From an uncultured Prevotella sp. (lineage in GTDB: Bacteria > Bacteroidota > Bacteroidia > Bacteroidales > Bacteroidaceae): 64,000 nt of DNA. The stretch is from the NCBI GenBank assembly GCA_934204655.1, contig CAKPZJ010000001.1, positions 62,001 through 126,000 on the forward strand, given 5' to 3'. How positions within the stretch are numbered: the stretch's first letter is position 1; every line of letters begins with the position of its first letter. The notes under the pieces were generated by a model. The model worked only from the letters and a program-made list of their open reading frames with translations, did not search any database and was not told where the DNA came from. The position numbers and the translations under genes were made by a program. Positions 53,834 through 63,091 of the stretch are shown here, piece by piece.

Positions 53834-55784
53834 GATTGAAGTTGGGGTTATACGAGGCTTTCTTGTTGCCCTGCCGGCGGTCGCCCTGTCGCTTAGGCAT
53901 CTCGGGGCGACTGCCTATGGCCCTGTCGTCGTAAGTCGTGTGCCGGTTGGAGTACCCCCGGCCGTTGTACAACTTAGCTATCAGGTCCGGGCGGCCTATG
54001 CGGCGCAGCTCGTGCTCTATGTTACGCCGCTCCTCGGGCTTATACCAGAAGAAGAACTGGCGCTGGGCCTGCTTCTCACGGGGAGTACGGGCGCAGAAGA
54101 CCGGTTCGAGCGTGTAGGGGTCGTAGCCAGAGTACCAGGCCTCAGTGCTAACTGTCATGGGAGTAGGAGTAAAGTCCTGGACCTGCTCCAGGTGAAAGTC
54201 GAGGTCCTTAGTAATCACGGCCAGTTCGGCCATATCTTCCTCCTGACAGCCGGGATGACTGCTGATGAAGTAAGGGATAATCTGCTGTTTGAGATTGCAC
54301 TCGCGGTTAATCTGGTCAAAGATGCGCTTGAACTCGTAGAAGAGTTGGAAGGATGGTTTGCGCATCAGGTACAGCACTTTGTCCGACGTATGTTCAGGAG
54401 CTACCTTCAGGCGACCACTCACATGCTTGCATATCAGCTCGCGGGTGTATTCGCGGGCCGCCTTGTTAATCTTCTCATCATCAGTCTTGTGCAGCAGCAG
54501 GTCGTAGCGCACGCCACTGCCTATAAAACTCTTCTTGATGCCAGGGAGAGCATCGACGGCATGGTAGATGTCGAGCAGCTTGCTGTGGTCGGTATTCAGG
54601 TTGGGGCAGATGCGCGGGTGGATGCACGAAGGGCGCTTACAGTGTTCGCAGGCTTTGCGGTTCTTGCCGTGCATGCCGTACATATTGGCGCTCGGCCCAC
54701 CCAGGTCGGACAGGTATCCCTTGAAGCCAGGTAACTCTATGACCTGTTTGACCTCTCGCAGGATGCTATCCTTGGACCGGCAGGTTATAAACTTACCTTG
54801 GTGAGCCGAGATGGTACAGAATGCGCAGCCCCCGAAGCACCCCCTGTGTATGTTGACCGAGAACTTGATCATCTCGTAGGCCGGTATCACTTTATCCTTG
54901 TACTTGGGATGTGGCCTGCGGGTATATGGCAAGTCGAAAGACGCGTCGAGCTCGGCCGTGGTCATGGGGGGATAAGGCGGGTTGACCACGGCATAGCGCG
55001 AGCCTACCGCCTGGAGCAGGCGCTGGGCGTGCATTTTGTTAGACTCCTCCTCTATATGTCTGAAGTTCTCTGCCTGTGCTTTCTTGTTGGCCAGACACTC
55101 CTCATGGCTATGGAGTACGATGTCGTCGGTGGTGATACCACCCGGGATGGCATCCTCGCGGCACAGGTACACCGTCTGGGGTATGCTGTGCAGGGTGGCT
55201 ATGTCGGCCCCGCTGTCCATCTGTCGGCACAACTCGACAATGGGCCGCTCGCCCATACCATATATAATCATGTCGGCCCCCGAGTCGCACAGAATACACG
55301 GCAACAGCTTGTCCTGCCAGTAGTCGTAGTGGGTCAGTCGCCGTAACGACGCCTCTATACCACCCAATACCACCGGTACATCAGGAAACAGCTGTTTTAG
55401 TATCTTCGTATAGACTATCGAGGGATAGTCGGGGCGCATGCCGTGACGGCCCCCAGGAGTGTAGGCATCGTCACTGCGCATACGCCGGGCGGCCGTGTAA
55501 CGGTTAACCATCGAGTCCATGGCGCCGGGCGATATGGCAAAGAACAGCCGGGGCCGCCCCAACTTCTTGAAGTCGCGGTAATCGCCGTGCCAGTCGGGCT
55601 GGGGGACGATGGCAACCTTGTAGCCCTGAGCTTCGAGGACGCGGCCAATGACGGCGGCGCCAAAAGAGGGATGGTCTACATAAGCATCGCCCGAGAAGAG
55701 GATAATATCGAGCTGGTCCCAGCCGCGGAGCTCGCACTCCTTCTTGGTCGTGGGCAGAAAATCGGTCAGTCTGTATTCTTTCAA
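53757..55784 (-). CDS. YgiQ family radical SAM protein
   Basis: 675 aa. The N-terminal UPF0313 domain starts FLPTTKKECELRGWDQLDII; the radical SAM cluster motif is GCFGGCAFCTISAHQG (C-x3-C-x2-C, about residue 300); VAPEHTSDKVLYLMRKPS and YFISSHPGCQEEDM follow. The last 60 residues are basic and low-complexity (RNEMPKRQGD-type), and the final 25 overlap the downstream phosphatase gene. Reaction unknown. In the leftward gene group. Confidence 0.92.
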   Translation of the reverse strand: MKEYRLTDFLPTTKKECELRGWDQLDIILFSGDAYVDHPSFGAAVIGRVLEAQGYKVAIVPQPDWHGDYRDFKKLGRPRLFFAISPGAMDSMVNRYTAARRMRSDDAYTPGGRHGMRPDYPSIVYTKILKQLFPDVPVVLGGIEASLRRLTHYDYWQDKLLPCILCDSGADMIIYGMGERPIVELCRQMDSGADIATLHSIPQTVYLCREDAIPGGITTDDIVLHSHEECLANKKAQAENFRHIEEESNKMHAQRLLQAVGSRYAVVNPPYPPMTTAELDASFDLPYTRRPHPKYKDKVIPAYEMIKFSVNIHRGCFGGCAFCTISAHQGKFITCRSKDSILREVKQVIELPGFKGYLSDLGGPSANMYGMHGKNRKACEHCKRPSCIHPRICPNLNTDHSKLLDIYHAVDALPGIKKSFIGSGVRYDLLLHKTDDEKINKAAREYTRELICKHVSGRLKVAPEHTSDKVLYLMRKPSFQLFYEFKRIFDQINRECNLKQQIIPYFISSHPGCQEEDMAELAVITKDLDFHLEQVQDFTPTPMTVSTEAWYSGYDPYTLEPVFCARTPREKQAQRQFFFWYKPEERRNIEHELRRIGRPDLIAKLYNGRGYSNRHTTYDDRAIGSRPEMPKRQGDRRQGNKKASYNPNFNHANRRTEDSRQKKSGDVRGHHRRNS

Positions 55785-55797
55785 GGCTGCCCCGGTA

Positions 55798-56124
55798 TTA
55801 TGCGTTTACCTCACCGCTGTCGGCGTGGGCGCGCTGGGCCTGCCACTCATGGTAGAGGGTTACCAGCTGGTTAAGTCCGAAAGCCTTCATGTTGCTATTG
55901 TACACCACGTCGAGGCAGAGGTCGAGCAGGGCCTTGTCCTTGCCGGCCTCAGACTCGAGCATGGCGCGTATATTGAACTTCAGCTTGTCCAGCACGGCCT
56001 CGTCTATGATGCCGGTGCTGTCTACCAGTCCGTTCAGGAGTGCGTACTTCTCGATGGTGGCCAGATGCTCGCTGCTCACGTCTATACTTCTGGTTCCGGT
56101 GGGGTTTGCTTGAATTTTGTACAT
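55798..56124 (-). CDS. Hypothetical 108-aa soluble protein
   Basis: Starts MYKIQANPTGTRSIDVSSEH, then mostly helical, with LLNGLVDSTGIIDEAVLDKL and KFNIRAMLESEAGKDKAL. No signal, membrane or metal motif. Not recognised. It lies between the amidase and ygiQ genes, 13 nt from ygiQ, so it is co-oriented and probably co-transcribed. Confidence 0.6.
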   Translation of the reverse strand: MYKIQANPTGTRSIDVSSEHLATIEKYALLNGLVDSTGIIDEAVLDKLKFNIRAMLESEAGKDKALLDLCLDVVYNSNMKAFGLNQLVTLYHEWQAQRAHADSGEVNA

Positions 56125-56147
56125 AGTCTATCTGTCTTTGGTTGTTA

Positions 56148-59054
56148 TCATTGGGGTTGTAAGAATGTCAGTATGCCCTGCATCAGGGCGTTGCGGGTGG
56201 TGCCCGAGGTGATACACTCGAAGGGGAAGCCCATCACGAAACTGCGGTGGGTGGTACCCTGGTAAGCCACGGCGGCCGAGGTGCCGTTGGCGTACTGCAT
56301 GGCGCAGTAGGCAGGGGCCTTGGGGTGTAGTATCTCTGGATGCTGGACGGCGTAGTGGTACCTGTTGGGCTGGCGCTGGATGCTGAAGTCGACGCCCAGG
56401 CCATGGACCGAGGGCTCGGGGCTCACGCTGTCGGTAGGCTGATAGTCTACCTGGAGCACGTCAGCCAGGAACTGGCGCTCGCGGTCGTCCTGCATATCCG
56501 AGCCGATGTACGACCCGCTTACCAGCAGGTTGCCCCCCTGCAGGGTGTACGACCGCAGTAACTGCTGCCATTGTGGCGTAAAGGTCTTGTAGTACTCGAG
56601 CGAGTACGGAGTGAACCGTTGCAACCCGAGGATGAGGTCTACACAGGGATAGTCGGTCAGACTGATAAGTCCCTGGCCGACAGCATCCTTGCCGCAGCTC
56701 ACCACGTTGTACCGGCCGCTGCTGGCTATGGCCTCGGTATGGCTGACCACATAGCTGAAGTCGTTGCCTGCTACAAACTGGCCCGCCATCTCCTCGCCGC
56801 CATAGCCCAGGCCTCCAGGGCCCTCGATGCCTATGTGGCTGCGGTTGAAGTCGGTCTGCCGCCCGTTCCACTCGGTGAGTCCGTAAGATACACCCATGTC
56901 GGCATCGAGGTCAAAGCCCTGCCGTTCGGGCGTGTCTATGACAGCCGGAGCCGACAGCCGGTCAAAGCCGTTGACCACCAGTACGGTCTTGGTGGCCTTG
57001 GGCGAGTACCAGGCCGACAGCGTCTCGGTGGCGAAACTCTCGCCGCCGGCATTGACGGCTGCCACCTTGAAGTTGTATTGCCTGCCTGGCTCTATGTCTA
57101 CCATGTACGATGGGCCCGTGGCCACGGTGCCGTTGTCAAAGTCCTGCCGGCCCTTAGCCGTATATATTATATAAGAGGTGGGCATGGCTGTGGGTTCGCG
57201 AGGGTCGGTCTGGGGCTCCCAGGCCAATTGCACCCGTCCGGGTGCCACCATCTTCAGGCTGAAGCGCCTGGGCGGAAGTGGCTGAACCGTGTAGCGCGTG
57301 CCATGCTGGGCCGCCACATATTTTAATATACTCTTGTAGAGCGCCCGGGCCATGGTAAACTTGAAGTTGGGGTCCTGGGCGTAAGTCATGTCGGCAAAGT
57401 TCTGATGCGAGAGCGTCTCTATGATGGCCGAGGGTATCTCGGGGTTGCGGGTCTCGGAGTAGTTGCGGTCCCAGAGGTACCTTATGGCCCACGTCTTGTA
57501 CTTGGCGCGCAGGTCGGCGGCTATGCCGTTCAGCAAGGACTGCGCCAGTGCCTTGGAAGCCGTCCGCGGAATACCGGCGCTGAGCAGCCCATCGTTAAAG
57601 TGGGTCGTACAGATGGCCAGAGACCCCGTCAGGTCCTTGCCGTTGTACGTGAAGCCCGCATCGCTGTGTACGGCCAGCGAAAGTTCGATGGGCACCATTC
57701 TGCCAGCCATCGTGGGCATGTACACGGAGCCTCCGGCGAGCCAGTTGGTCATCAGCGGACGCGTATTGATATCGTCGCTGTAGTCGTCGAGCCCTCCCTT
57801 GGAGCTGTACACGCTGTAAGGCGCGCCCGACCACTGGGCGGTGTAGCGCGCAGCCTCCATGGCACGTGGCATGCCGCTGCCCATGCCACCGCGCTGGATG
57901 TTGCCCATGCCGCCACCAAAGCGGACGGCATCGGTGGTAACGATGCCGCGGTGCGAAGCCTGATTGGTAACCACCACACGGTTGGCCTCGCTGTAACCCT
58001 GGTCAAAGTAGAAGGTACCGAGGTAGACCCACGTGCCGCCACCCATCTGCTGATTGACGCGGAAGCGAGTCTCCTGTCCGCCGTGGCACACGATGTACTC
58101 GGCATCGTCTACGCTGTTGCGCTGGGTCTGATAACTCACGTACACGGCGTATTGGCCGGCCTCGGGTATGTGGGGGGTGTACACGGCCAGGCTTATCTTG
58201 TTCTTACTCTTAGTAGTACGCACCATGCGGGCCGTGCCGGCGCTGAAGGGGTTGTCGCCGTCGGTGAGGATGCTGTGGCGCGCGGCAAAACCACGGTCGG
58301 CCGTGGTCTGCCACTGGCGACCGCCCTGCGCTATCTCCTCATAGCGACTGCCGGGAGGTGTAGTGTCGTTGTCGACCACCACCTCGTGGGTCTGCCAGTC
58401 GCGTTCGCGGGGCGTAAACACGTTGGCTCCGGCTTTTTCGAGCATGGGTATAAGGTAGGGTACCACCAGCGTGGGCGTAAAGAGGTCCTCGGTGGTGGCA
58501 AACAGGCTGGGGCGCTGCCACTTCCACGTCCCCTTGCGCTGGTCGTAGTAGCGGCCATGACTGGCGTAGACCGTCAGGTGACGGTTGTACAGGCCCCGGC
58601 TGATGGGGTAGGGCCTGGAGGCGTTGCGCACCCATGGCTGGCCCTTGTAGTCGATGCGGCCCCACAGCCGGGTGGCGCCTCCCTGGTCATAGTCGGGGTC
58701 GGTGGCCAGCAGGTCGATGGTGGTGCCGTTGACGGCGATGCGCAGCTTGTAGTCGCGATAGGCCGTGGGCAGCAGGCGGCTTATCTTCTTATAAATCTTC
58801 TGTACACTCTCGGGCGTAAAGTCCTGCGCGGCAAAGGCATCGTTGGCCATGAGCGTCACGGTGTGGCCCTTGGTGTCTATGTGGTAACCTGCCAGGCGCG
58901 CCTGGAGGTACCCGGAGTGGCGCGGCAGCTTGTAGTTCAGAAAATAACTATCCACCCGGCGCTGTGTGGTAGCGTCGAGCACCCCGTCCTGCGCCATGGC
59001 GGCGGTGGCACCTATCAGGGCTACAGCCATGAGGGCTATCCATCTGCGGTACAT
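56148..59054 (-). CDS. N-acetylmuramoyl-L-alanine amidase-like protein with golvesin-like and FnIII domains
   Basis: 968 aa from the ATG at 59054 (MYRRWIALMAVALIG), one codon after a GTG; signal peptide cleaved near AMAQ. The amidase_3-type fold is split: LIPMLEKAGANVFTPRERD and ELSLAVHSDAGF with SAIIETLSHQNFADM carry the expected Arg, His and Glu. Between them (about residues 245-345) is a golvesin-C-like beta domain (YAVYVSYQTQ; GGTWVYLGTFYFDQG). An FnIII-like domain follows (about 560-640), then a 300-aa region with YPCVDLILGLQRF resembling a flavodoxin-like or ThuA-like unit. Such proteins are sometimes labelled xanthan lyase; peptidoglycan or polysaccharide action is likely. Confidence 0.75.
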   Translation of the reverse strand: MYRRWIALMAVALIGATAAMAQDGVLDATTQRRVDSYFLNYKLPRHSGYLQARLAGYHIDTKGHTVTLMANDAFAAQDFTPESVQKIYKKISRLLPTAYRDYKLRIAVNGTTIDLLATDPDYDQGGATRLWGRIDYKGQPWVRNASRPYPISRGLYNRHLTVYASHGRYYDQRKGTWKWQRPSLFATTEDLFTPTLVVPYLIPMLEKAGANVFTPRERDWQTHEVVVDNDTTPPGSRYEEIAQGGRQWQTTADRGFAARHSILTDGDNPFSAGTARMVRTTKSKNKISLAVYTPHIPEAGQYAVYVSYQTQRNSVDDAEYIVCHGGQETRFRVNQQMGGGTWVYLGTFYFDQGYSEANRVVVTNQASHRGIVTTDAVRFGGGMGNIQRGGMGSGMPRAMEAARYTAQWSGAPYSVYSSKGGLDDYSDDINTRPLMTNWLAGGSVYMPTMAGRMVPIELSLAVHSDAGFTYNGKDLTGSLAICTTHFNDGLLSAGIPRTASKALAQSLLNGIAADLRAKYKTWAIRYLWDRNYSETRNPEIPSAIIETLSHQNFADMTYAQDPNFKFTMARALYKSILKYVAAQHGTRYTVQPLPPRRFSLKMVAPGRVQLAWEPQTDPREPTAMPTSYIIYTAKGRQDFDNGTVATGPSYMVDIEPGRQYNFKVAAVNAGGESFATETLSAWYSPKATKTVLVVNGFDRLSAPAVIDTPERQGFDLDADMGVSYGLTEWNGRQTDFNRSHIGIEGPGGLGYGGEEMAGQFVAGNDFSYVVSHTEAIASSGRYNVVSCGKDAVGQGLISLTDYPCVDLILGLQRFTPYSLEYYKTFTPQWQQLLRSYTLQGGNLLVSGSYIGSDMQDDRERQFLADVLQVDYQPTDSVSPEPSVHGLGVDFSIQRQPNRYHYAVQHPEILHPKAPAYCAMQYANGTSAAVAYQGTTHRSFVMGFPFECITSGTTRNALMQGILTFLQPQ

Positions 59055-59057
59055 CAC

Positions 59058-59615
59058 TTACTCTACCTCTCCTATTGTAAAGAGCTCGGGCCGCTTGCCC
59101 TTTACATCTTTATAGTATAGCTTGATGGCACGCATGTCCTCCTCTACATGGCCCGAGGGCATGATGAGCTTGGTACAGCGTATCTCGCGGCGCTCATAGT
59201 CGAGCGCGTAGAGCAGGATGGGTATCTTGGCCTTGAGGGCGATGAAGTAGAATCCCATCTTCCACTCCGGGGCGAGCGAGCGTGTACCCTCGGGCGTTAT
59301 GCACAGCCTGAAGGTGTCGCGGTTGGCGGCTGCCTGGGCCAGGCTGTCGGTCATGCTGGTGTGGCGGCTACGCTCTACGGGTATGCCGCCCATCTTTCTG
59401 AACAGCGCGCCCATCGGCCAGAAGAACCACTCGCGCTTCATCAGGAAGTTGGTTCTCATGCCGGTCGCCGTGGCGTACAGCTGACCCATAATGAAGTCCC
59501 AGTTGCTGGTGTGAGGGGCCAGGCAGATGATAAACTTGGCGGGGTGGTCTACGGTGATGGTCGTGGTCCACCCCATGCGCTTATATAATATCCATCGACA
59601 TATTCTCTGCAGCAT
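59058..59615 (-). CDS. Lysophospholipid acyltransferase (PlsC-like)
   Basis: 185 aa. The acyltransferase motif HTSNWDFIMG (H-x4-D) is at about residue 35; block II is KMGGIPVERSR; block III ITPEGTRS. Short form without long N-terminal helices. It likely acylates a lysophospholipid or glycolipid precursor at the inner membrane. Ends 3 nt before the amidase start. Confidence 0.88.
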   Translation of the reverse strand: MLQRICRWILYKRMGWTTTITVDHPAKFIICLAPHTSNWDFIMGQLYATATGMRTNFLMKREWFFWPMGALFRKMGGIPVERSRHTSMTDSLAQAAANRDTFRLCITPEGTRSLAPEWKMGFYFIALKAKIPILLYALDYERREIRCTKLIMPSGHVEEDMRAIKLYYKDVKGKRPELFTIGEVE

Positions 59616-59626
59616 GGCTTGATGTC

Positions 59627-59899
59627 TTAATGGAGATTATTGAGCTGGTCTATGATTTCGCCGACCTGCTTGTTAAACTCATCGATGGTAAACTTGTAAT
59701 ATTTTTTGGCTGCTATGCCTGGCTCTGGGAACGATACGCGTCGGATGAAGTCGGCGTGTACGCTGATGACCGACTTGAAGATGGTGTCTATCATCTCCTT
59801 GTCTTTCTCGGCTCCGTAGAGCGATGTGGCTACGCACTCGGCAAACAATTCGGTACACACAGCGTGGATGGCACGCTTCAAATCTCTTTTGCTACTCAT
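59627..59899 (-). CDS. Hypothetical 90-aa protein
   Basis: Starts at 59899 (MSSKRDLKRAIHAVCTELFA); a longer frame upstream is low-complexity and rejected. Two predicted helices with ECVATSLYGAEKDKEMIDTI and VHADFIRRVSFPEP, ending in FNKQVGEIIDQLNNLH. Not recognised; no metal or membrane motif. First gene of the leftward group. Confidence 0.65.
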   Translation of the reverse strand: MSSKRDLKRAIHAVCTELFAECVATSLYGAEKDKEMIDTIFKSVISVHADFIRRVSFPEPGIAAKKYYKFTIDEFNKQVGEIIDQLNNLH

Positions 59900-60239
59900 A
59901 GTTTTTGACTTTTTAGTAAGGTGTTTGTAGGGCTCCCGTATCTGCAGCGGTGGCAGAGCCGTGGCCCGGTGGCTGTCAGCATCCTGCCGGCTGCCCGTGG
60001 GGGCTGTGGCCGTGGCGCAGGGTGTCTGCATATCCGTGGGGACTGCTGCGGAAACCTCTATGTTCGACAAAGATAGGAAAAAAAAGGCAAATGCAAGCGT
60101 AGTTTCCAAAAAAAATAAATGGGGGAGTGGTTTTCTCTTTTTTTTCTTTCGATATGTCAGTTAAAAAGACTAACTTTGCAGCCGGAAAGATGCCCCCTGC
60201 CCGGGGTGTGGTTGCTCCGCCATTTCGGAAAATGGCTCC
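59900..60239. other. Intergenic region with opposed promoters
   Basis: Contains a minus-strand TATCTTTG (60068-60075) for the leftward group, long A/T tracts and a plus-strand promoter box (next entry). No gene is supported; a longer minus-strand frame is low-complexity. Confidence 0.5.
60171..60178 (+). promoter_or_regulatory. Candidate pfp promoter -7 box
   Basis: TAACTTTG, 314 nt upstream of the pfp ATG; the element B copy lies between, so the leader would contain it. A nearer promoter is not evident. Confidence 0.5.
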
Positions 60240-60400
60240 CAGCGGAGAAAAGTAAAAAGGTAAAAGCGTAAAAAGGTAAAAAGCGCAACTGGCGAACTCT
60301 TATAGATGAGCCTGTGGCCATCGCGGGAAGTGAAAAGACCGACCTTTAGCTTTCTAAAGACGGCTCCCAGCGCGCTAAAGGTGGCTCCGGCTATCGTGGC
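60240..60400. repeat. Element B with GTAAAA tract in the pfp leader region
   Basis: Tract GAAAAGTAAAAAGGTAAAAG and following (60246-60290), spacer, then B (about 60316-60395) with GAAAAGACCGACCTTTAGC and TAAAGACGGCTCCCAGC. It matches the reverse complement of the right part of the copy at 48750-49005, including the GCGCAACTGG-type spacer. The far end of B is missing. Confidence 0.8.
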
Positions 60401-60492
60401 GGTGGCTGCCTGTGCCGTCGTGACGGTCTCGGGAACCACTGGGACAACGCCCTTGTCGAAGAAGTTTATAACAACATATACACTAAGTAACA

Positions 60493-62136
60493 ATGAAAAA
60501 AAGTCTTTTGCAGAAAGAACGCGCTGCATATCAGCCCAAGCTGCCAAAGGGCCTTCAGGGTGCCGTAAAGGTACAGGAAGGCGCGCCTACACAGAGCGTA
60601 GGCGATCAGGAAGAAATCAAGAAACTGTTCCCCCACACCTATGGCATGCCCCTGGTAGAGTTTGTGCCCGGCGATGAGGCCAAGAGCCAGAAAATCAACG
60701 TGGGTGTCATCCTCTCTGGTGGTCAGGCTCCTGGCGGCCATAACGTTATCAGCGGTATCTTTGACGCCGTGAAGAAACTCAACCCTGAGAACAAGCTCTA
60801 TGGCTTCCTCATGGGTCCTGGTGGCCTCGTTGACCACAATTATATGGAACTTACCGCCGACATCATCGACGAGTACCGTAACACGGGCGGCTTCGACATG
60901 ATTGGCTCAGGCCGTACCAAGCTCGAGAAGGTCGATCAGTTCGAGAAAGGACTGGAGATTATTCGCGAGCTGAATATCAACGCTATCGTCATCATCGGTG
61001 GCGACGACTCTAACACTAACGCCTGCGTGCTGGCCGAGTACTACGCTGCCAAGAACTACGGCGTACAGGTTATCGGTGCACCTAAGACCATCGACGGCGA
61101 CCTGAAGAACGACCAGATAGAGACCTCTTTCGGATTTGATACAGCCACCAAGACTTACTCAGAGGTTATCGGCAACATCGAGCGTGATGCCAACTCAGCC
61201 CGCAAGTACTGGCATTTCATCAAGCTGATGGGCCGCTCGGCCTCACACATCGCTCTGGAGTGCGCCCTGCAGACTCAGCCGAACATCTGTCTTATCTCTG
61301 AGGAGATAGAGAAGAAGGATATGACGCTGAACCAGATCGTTGAGGGCATAGCTCAGTCTGTGGCCGACCGCGCAGCCGCTGGCAACAACTTCGGAGTGGT
61401 TCTCATCCCCGAGGGACTCATCGAGTTTATCCCCTCGATAGGCCGCCTGATTGACGAGCTCAACGACCTGCTCGCCGCACACGGAGATGAGTACAAGAAC
61501 CTGGAGGCTGACGAGCAGAAGAAGTACATCCTGGCTCACCTGAGCGCTGCCAACGCCGAAACGTTCAAGACTCTGCCCGCCGACGTGGCTCGTCAGCTCT
61601 CGCTGGACCGCGACCCGCACGGAAACGTACAGGTTTCGCTCATAGAGACCGAGAAACTTATCTCAGACATGGTGGCCGATAAGCTGGCAGAGTGGAAGGC
61701 TGAAGGCAAGTTCGTCGGCAAGTTTGCTGCCCTGCATCACTTCTTCGGTTACGAGGGTCGCTGTGCCGCTCCCTCTAACTTCGACGCCGACTACTGCTAC
61801 GCCCTGGGCGTTAGCGCTGTTCAGCTCATCGCTAACGGCAAGACTGGCTACATGGCTATCGTCAAGAATACTACTGCTTCTACCGACGAGTGGAAAGCTG
61901 GTGGCGTGCCCATCACTATGATGATGAATATGGAGCGCCGCAACGGCGAGATGAAGCCTGTTATCCGCAAGGCGCTCGTTGAACTGGACGGCAAGCCCTT
62001 CAAGAAGTTCGCCGAGAAGCGCGATGAGTGGGCCAAGGAGACCTGTTACGTTTATCCCGGTCCTATCCAGTATTGGGGCCCCGCCTCTGTGTGCGACCGT
62101 ACTACCCGCACACTGGCTTTGGAGCAGGGAGAGTAA
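60493..62136 (+). CDS. pfp: Diphosphate-fructose-6-phosphate 1-phosphotransferase
   Basis: 547 aa, the long plant-type PPi-PFK. The nucleotide/PPi loop is VGVILSGGQAPGGHNVISG; the key motif IIGGDDSNTNA has GGDD where ATP-PFK has GGDG, a mark of pyrophosphate use; APKTIDGDLKN holds the catalytic TxD. FGFDTATKTYSEVIGNI and MGRSASHIALECALQ follow. Reversible glycolytic step that saves ATP, usual in Bacteroidales. Confidence 0.96.
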   Translation: MKKSLLQKERAAYQPKLPKGLQGAVKVQEGAPTQSVGDQEEIKKLFPHTYGMPLVEFVPGDEAKSQKINVGVILSGGQAPGGHNVISGIFDAVKKLNPENKLYGFLMGPGGLVDHNYMELTADIIDEYRNTGGFDMIGSGRTKLEKVDQFEKGLEIIRELNINAIVIIGGDDSNTNACVLAEYYAAKNYGVQVIGAPKTIDGDLKNDQIETSFGFDTATKTYSEVIGNIERDANSARKYWHFIKLMGRSASHIALECALQTQPNICLISEEIEKKDMTLNQIVEGIAQSVADRAAAGNNFGVVLIPEGLIEFIPSIGRLIDELNDLLAAHGDEYKNLEADEQKKYILAHLSAANAETFKTLPADVARQLSLDRDPHGNVQVSLIETEKLISDMVADKLAEWKAEGKFVGKFAALHHFFGYEGRCAAPSNFDADYCYALGVSAVQLIANGKTGYMAIVKNTTASTDEWKAGGVPITMMMNMERRNGEMKPVIRKALVELDGKPFKKFAEKRDEWAKETCYVYPGPIQYWGPASVCDRTTRTLALEQGE

Positions 62137-62153
62137 CTATACATTATTATATA

Positions 62154-62200
62154 TGCACCGGTGGCCCGCTGCGAGCAGTGGGCACCGGTGCATTTTTTTT
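62154..62200 (+). terminator. Terminator between pfp and lysozyme
   Basis: TGCACCGGTG (62154-62163) pairs with CACCGGTGCA (62183-62192), followed by eight T ending at 62200, 2 nt before the next ATG. Confidence 0.85.
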
Positions 62201-62202
62201 GA

Positions 62203-63075
62203 ATGGAGAAACGTAGGACTACATATCGCAGCCCGGCGGCCGGTCGCCGTCGTGGCCGTAGCAAGCGCTCATCGCGTAGGCATGGCTCCCTCTTCAGCCG
62301 TTGCCGTCTGCCGCGGTGGGCTTTCTGGCTTGGTGGTCTCTGCGTGGCCGTCCTCTACTGCTGGGCGTTCTACTATTTCTTTGTCGGCCCCACCGGGTTT
62401 CGCTGGAGAGCCCTCTATGGCGACTCTAAGTATCCCGATGGTTACGAGATACATGGTATCGACATTTCTCATTATCAGGGGAAGATAGATTGGGACGAGC
62501 TACAGCACGCCATGATTGGCGGCTGTCCTCTTCGCTTCATTATCATAAAATCTACTGAGGGCGCGAGTCGTATGGACGCCAATTTCGCCGACAACTTTGA
62601 CAACGCGCTCGAATATGGCTTCATCCGTGGTGCCTATCACTTCTGGAGCAACAAGTCTTCGGCTCGCGAGCAGGCTTATTACTTCCTCAAGCAAGTCCGC
62701 CTTGAAGAGGGCGATCTTCCTCCTATCCTTGACATCGAGCATGCTCCTAAGGACAAGACTGTCGAGGACTTCCAGCGCGACGTGCTTACCTGGCTCCACA
62801 TAGTAGAGGACCGCTATCATGTCAAACCTATCCTCTATACTTACTACAAGTTCAAGGAGCGCTACCTGAGTGCTCCCGTCTTTGACGACTACCCTTACTG
62901 GATAGCCCATTACTATGTGCCCAAGGTAGAATACAAAGGCGCGTGGAAATTCTGGCAACATACCGATGCTGGCCGTCTTCCCGGCATCAAGGGGTATGTC
63001 GATTTCAATGTTTATAATGGTTCTTACTACGACCTGAAGAAGCTTACCATCGGTAGTAAGGAAGATGTGTATTGA
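62203..63075 (+). CDS. GH25 lysozyme-like protein, membrane-anchored
   Basis: 290 aa. A strongly basic N-terminus (about 35 residues, many Arg) precedes one membrane helix (AFWLGGLCVAVLYCWAFYYF). The GH25 domain starts IHGIDISHYQGKIDW (catalytic Asp), then LDIEH (D-x-E with the acid Glu), PILYTYYKF and a W-Q-H tail (KFWQHTDAGRLPGIKG). It hydrolyses peptidoglycan, probably at the periplasmic face. Its ATG lies 2 nt after a terminator U-tract, so expression depends on readthrough or an unseen start. Confidence 0.88.
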   Translation: MEKRRTTYRSPAAGRRRGRSKRSSRRHGSLFSRCRLPRWAFWLGGLCVAVLYCWAFYYFFVGPTGFRWRALYGDSKYPDGYEIHGIDISHYQGKIDWDELQHAMIGGCPLRFIIIKSTEGASRMDANFADNFDNALEYGFIRGAYHFWSNKSSAREQAYYFLKQVRLEEGDLPPILDIEHAPKDKTVEDFQRDVLTWLHIVEDRYHVKPILYTYYKFKERYLSAPVFDDYPYWIAHYYVPKVEYKGAWKFWQHTDAGRLPGIKGYVDFNVYNGSYYDLKKLTIGSKEDVY

Positions 63076-63091
63076 CGGAGTCGTCGCCAGC

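Noticed and set aside
59900..60109. Extension of the 90-aa gene to 60109
   Set aside because: The added 70 residues are low-complexity, would include the -7 box and have no resemblance to a domain.
60240..60547. Minus-strand frame reading FTFLR-type repeats
   Set aside because: It is the translation of the GTAAAA tract in reverse.
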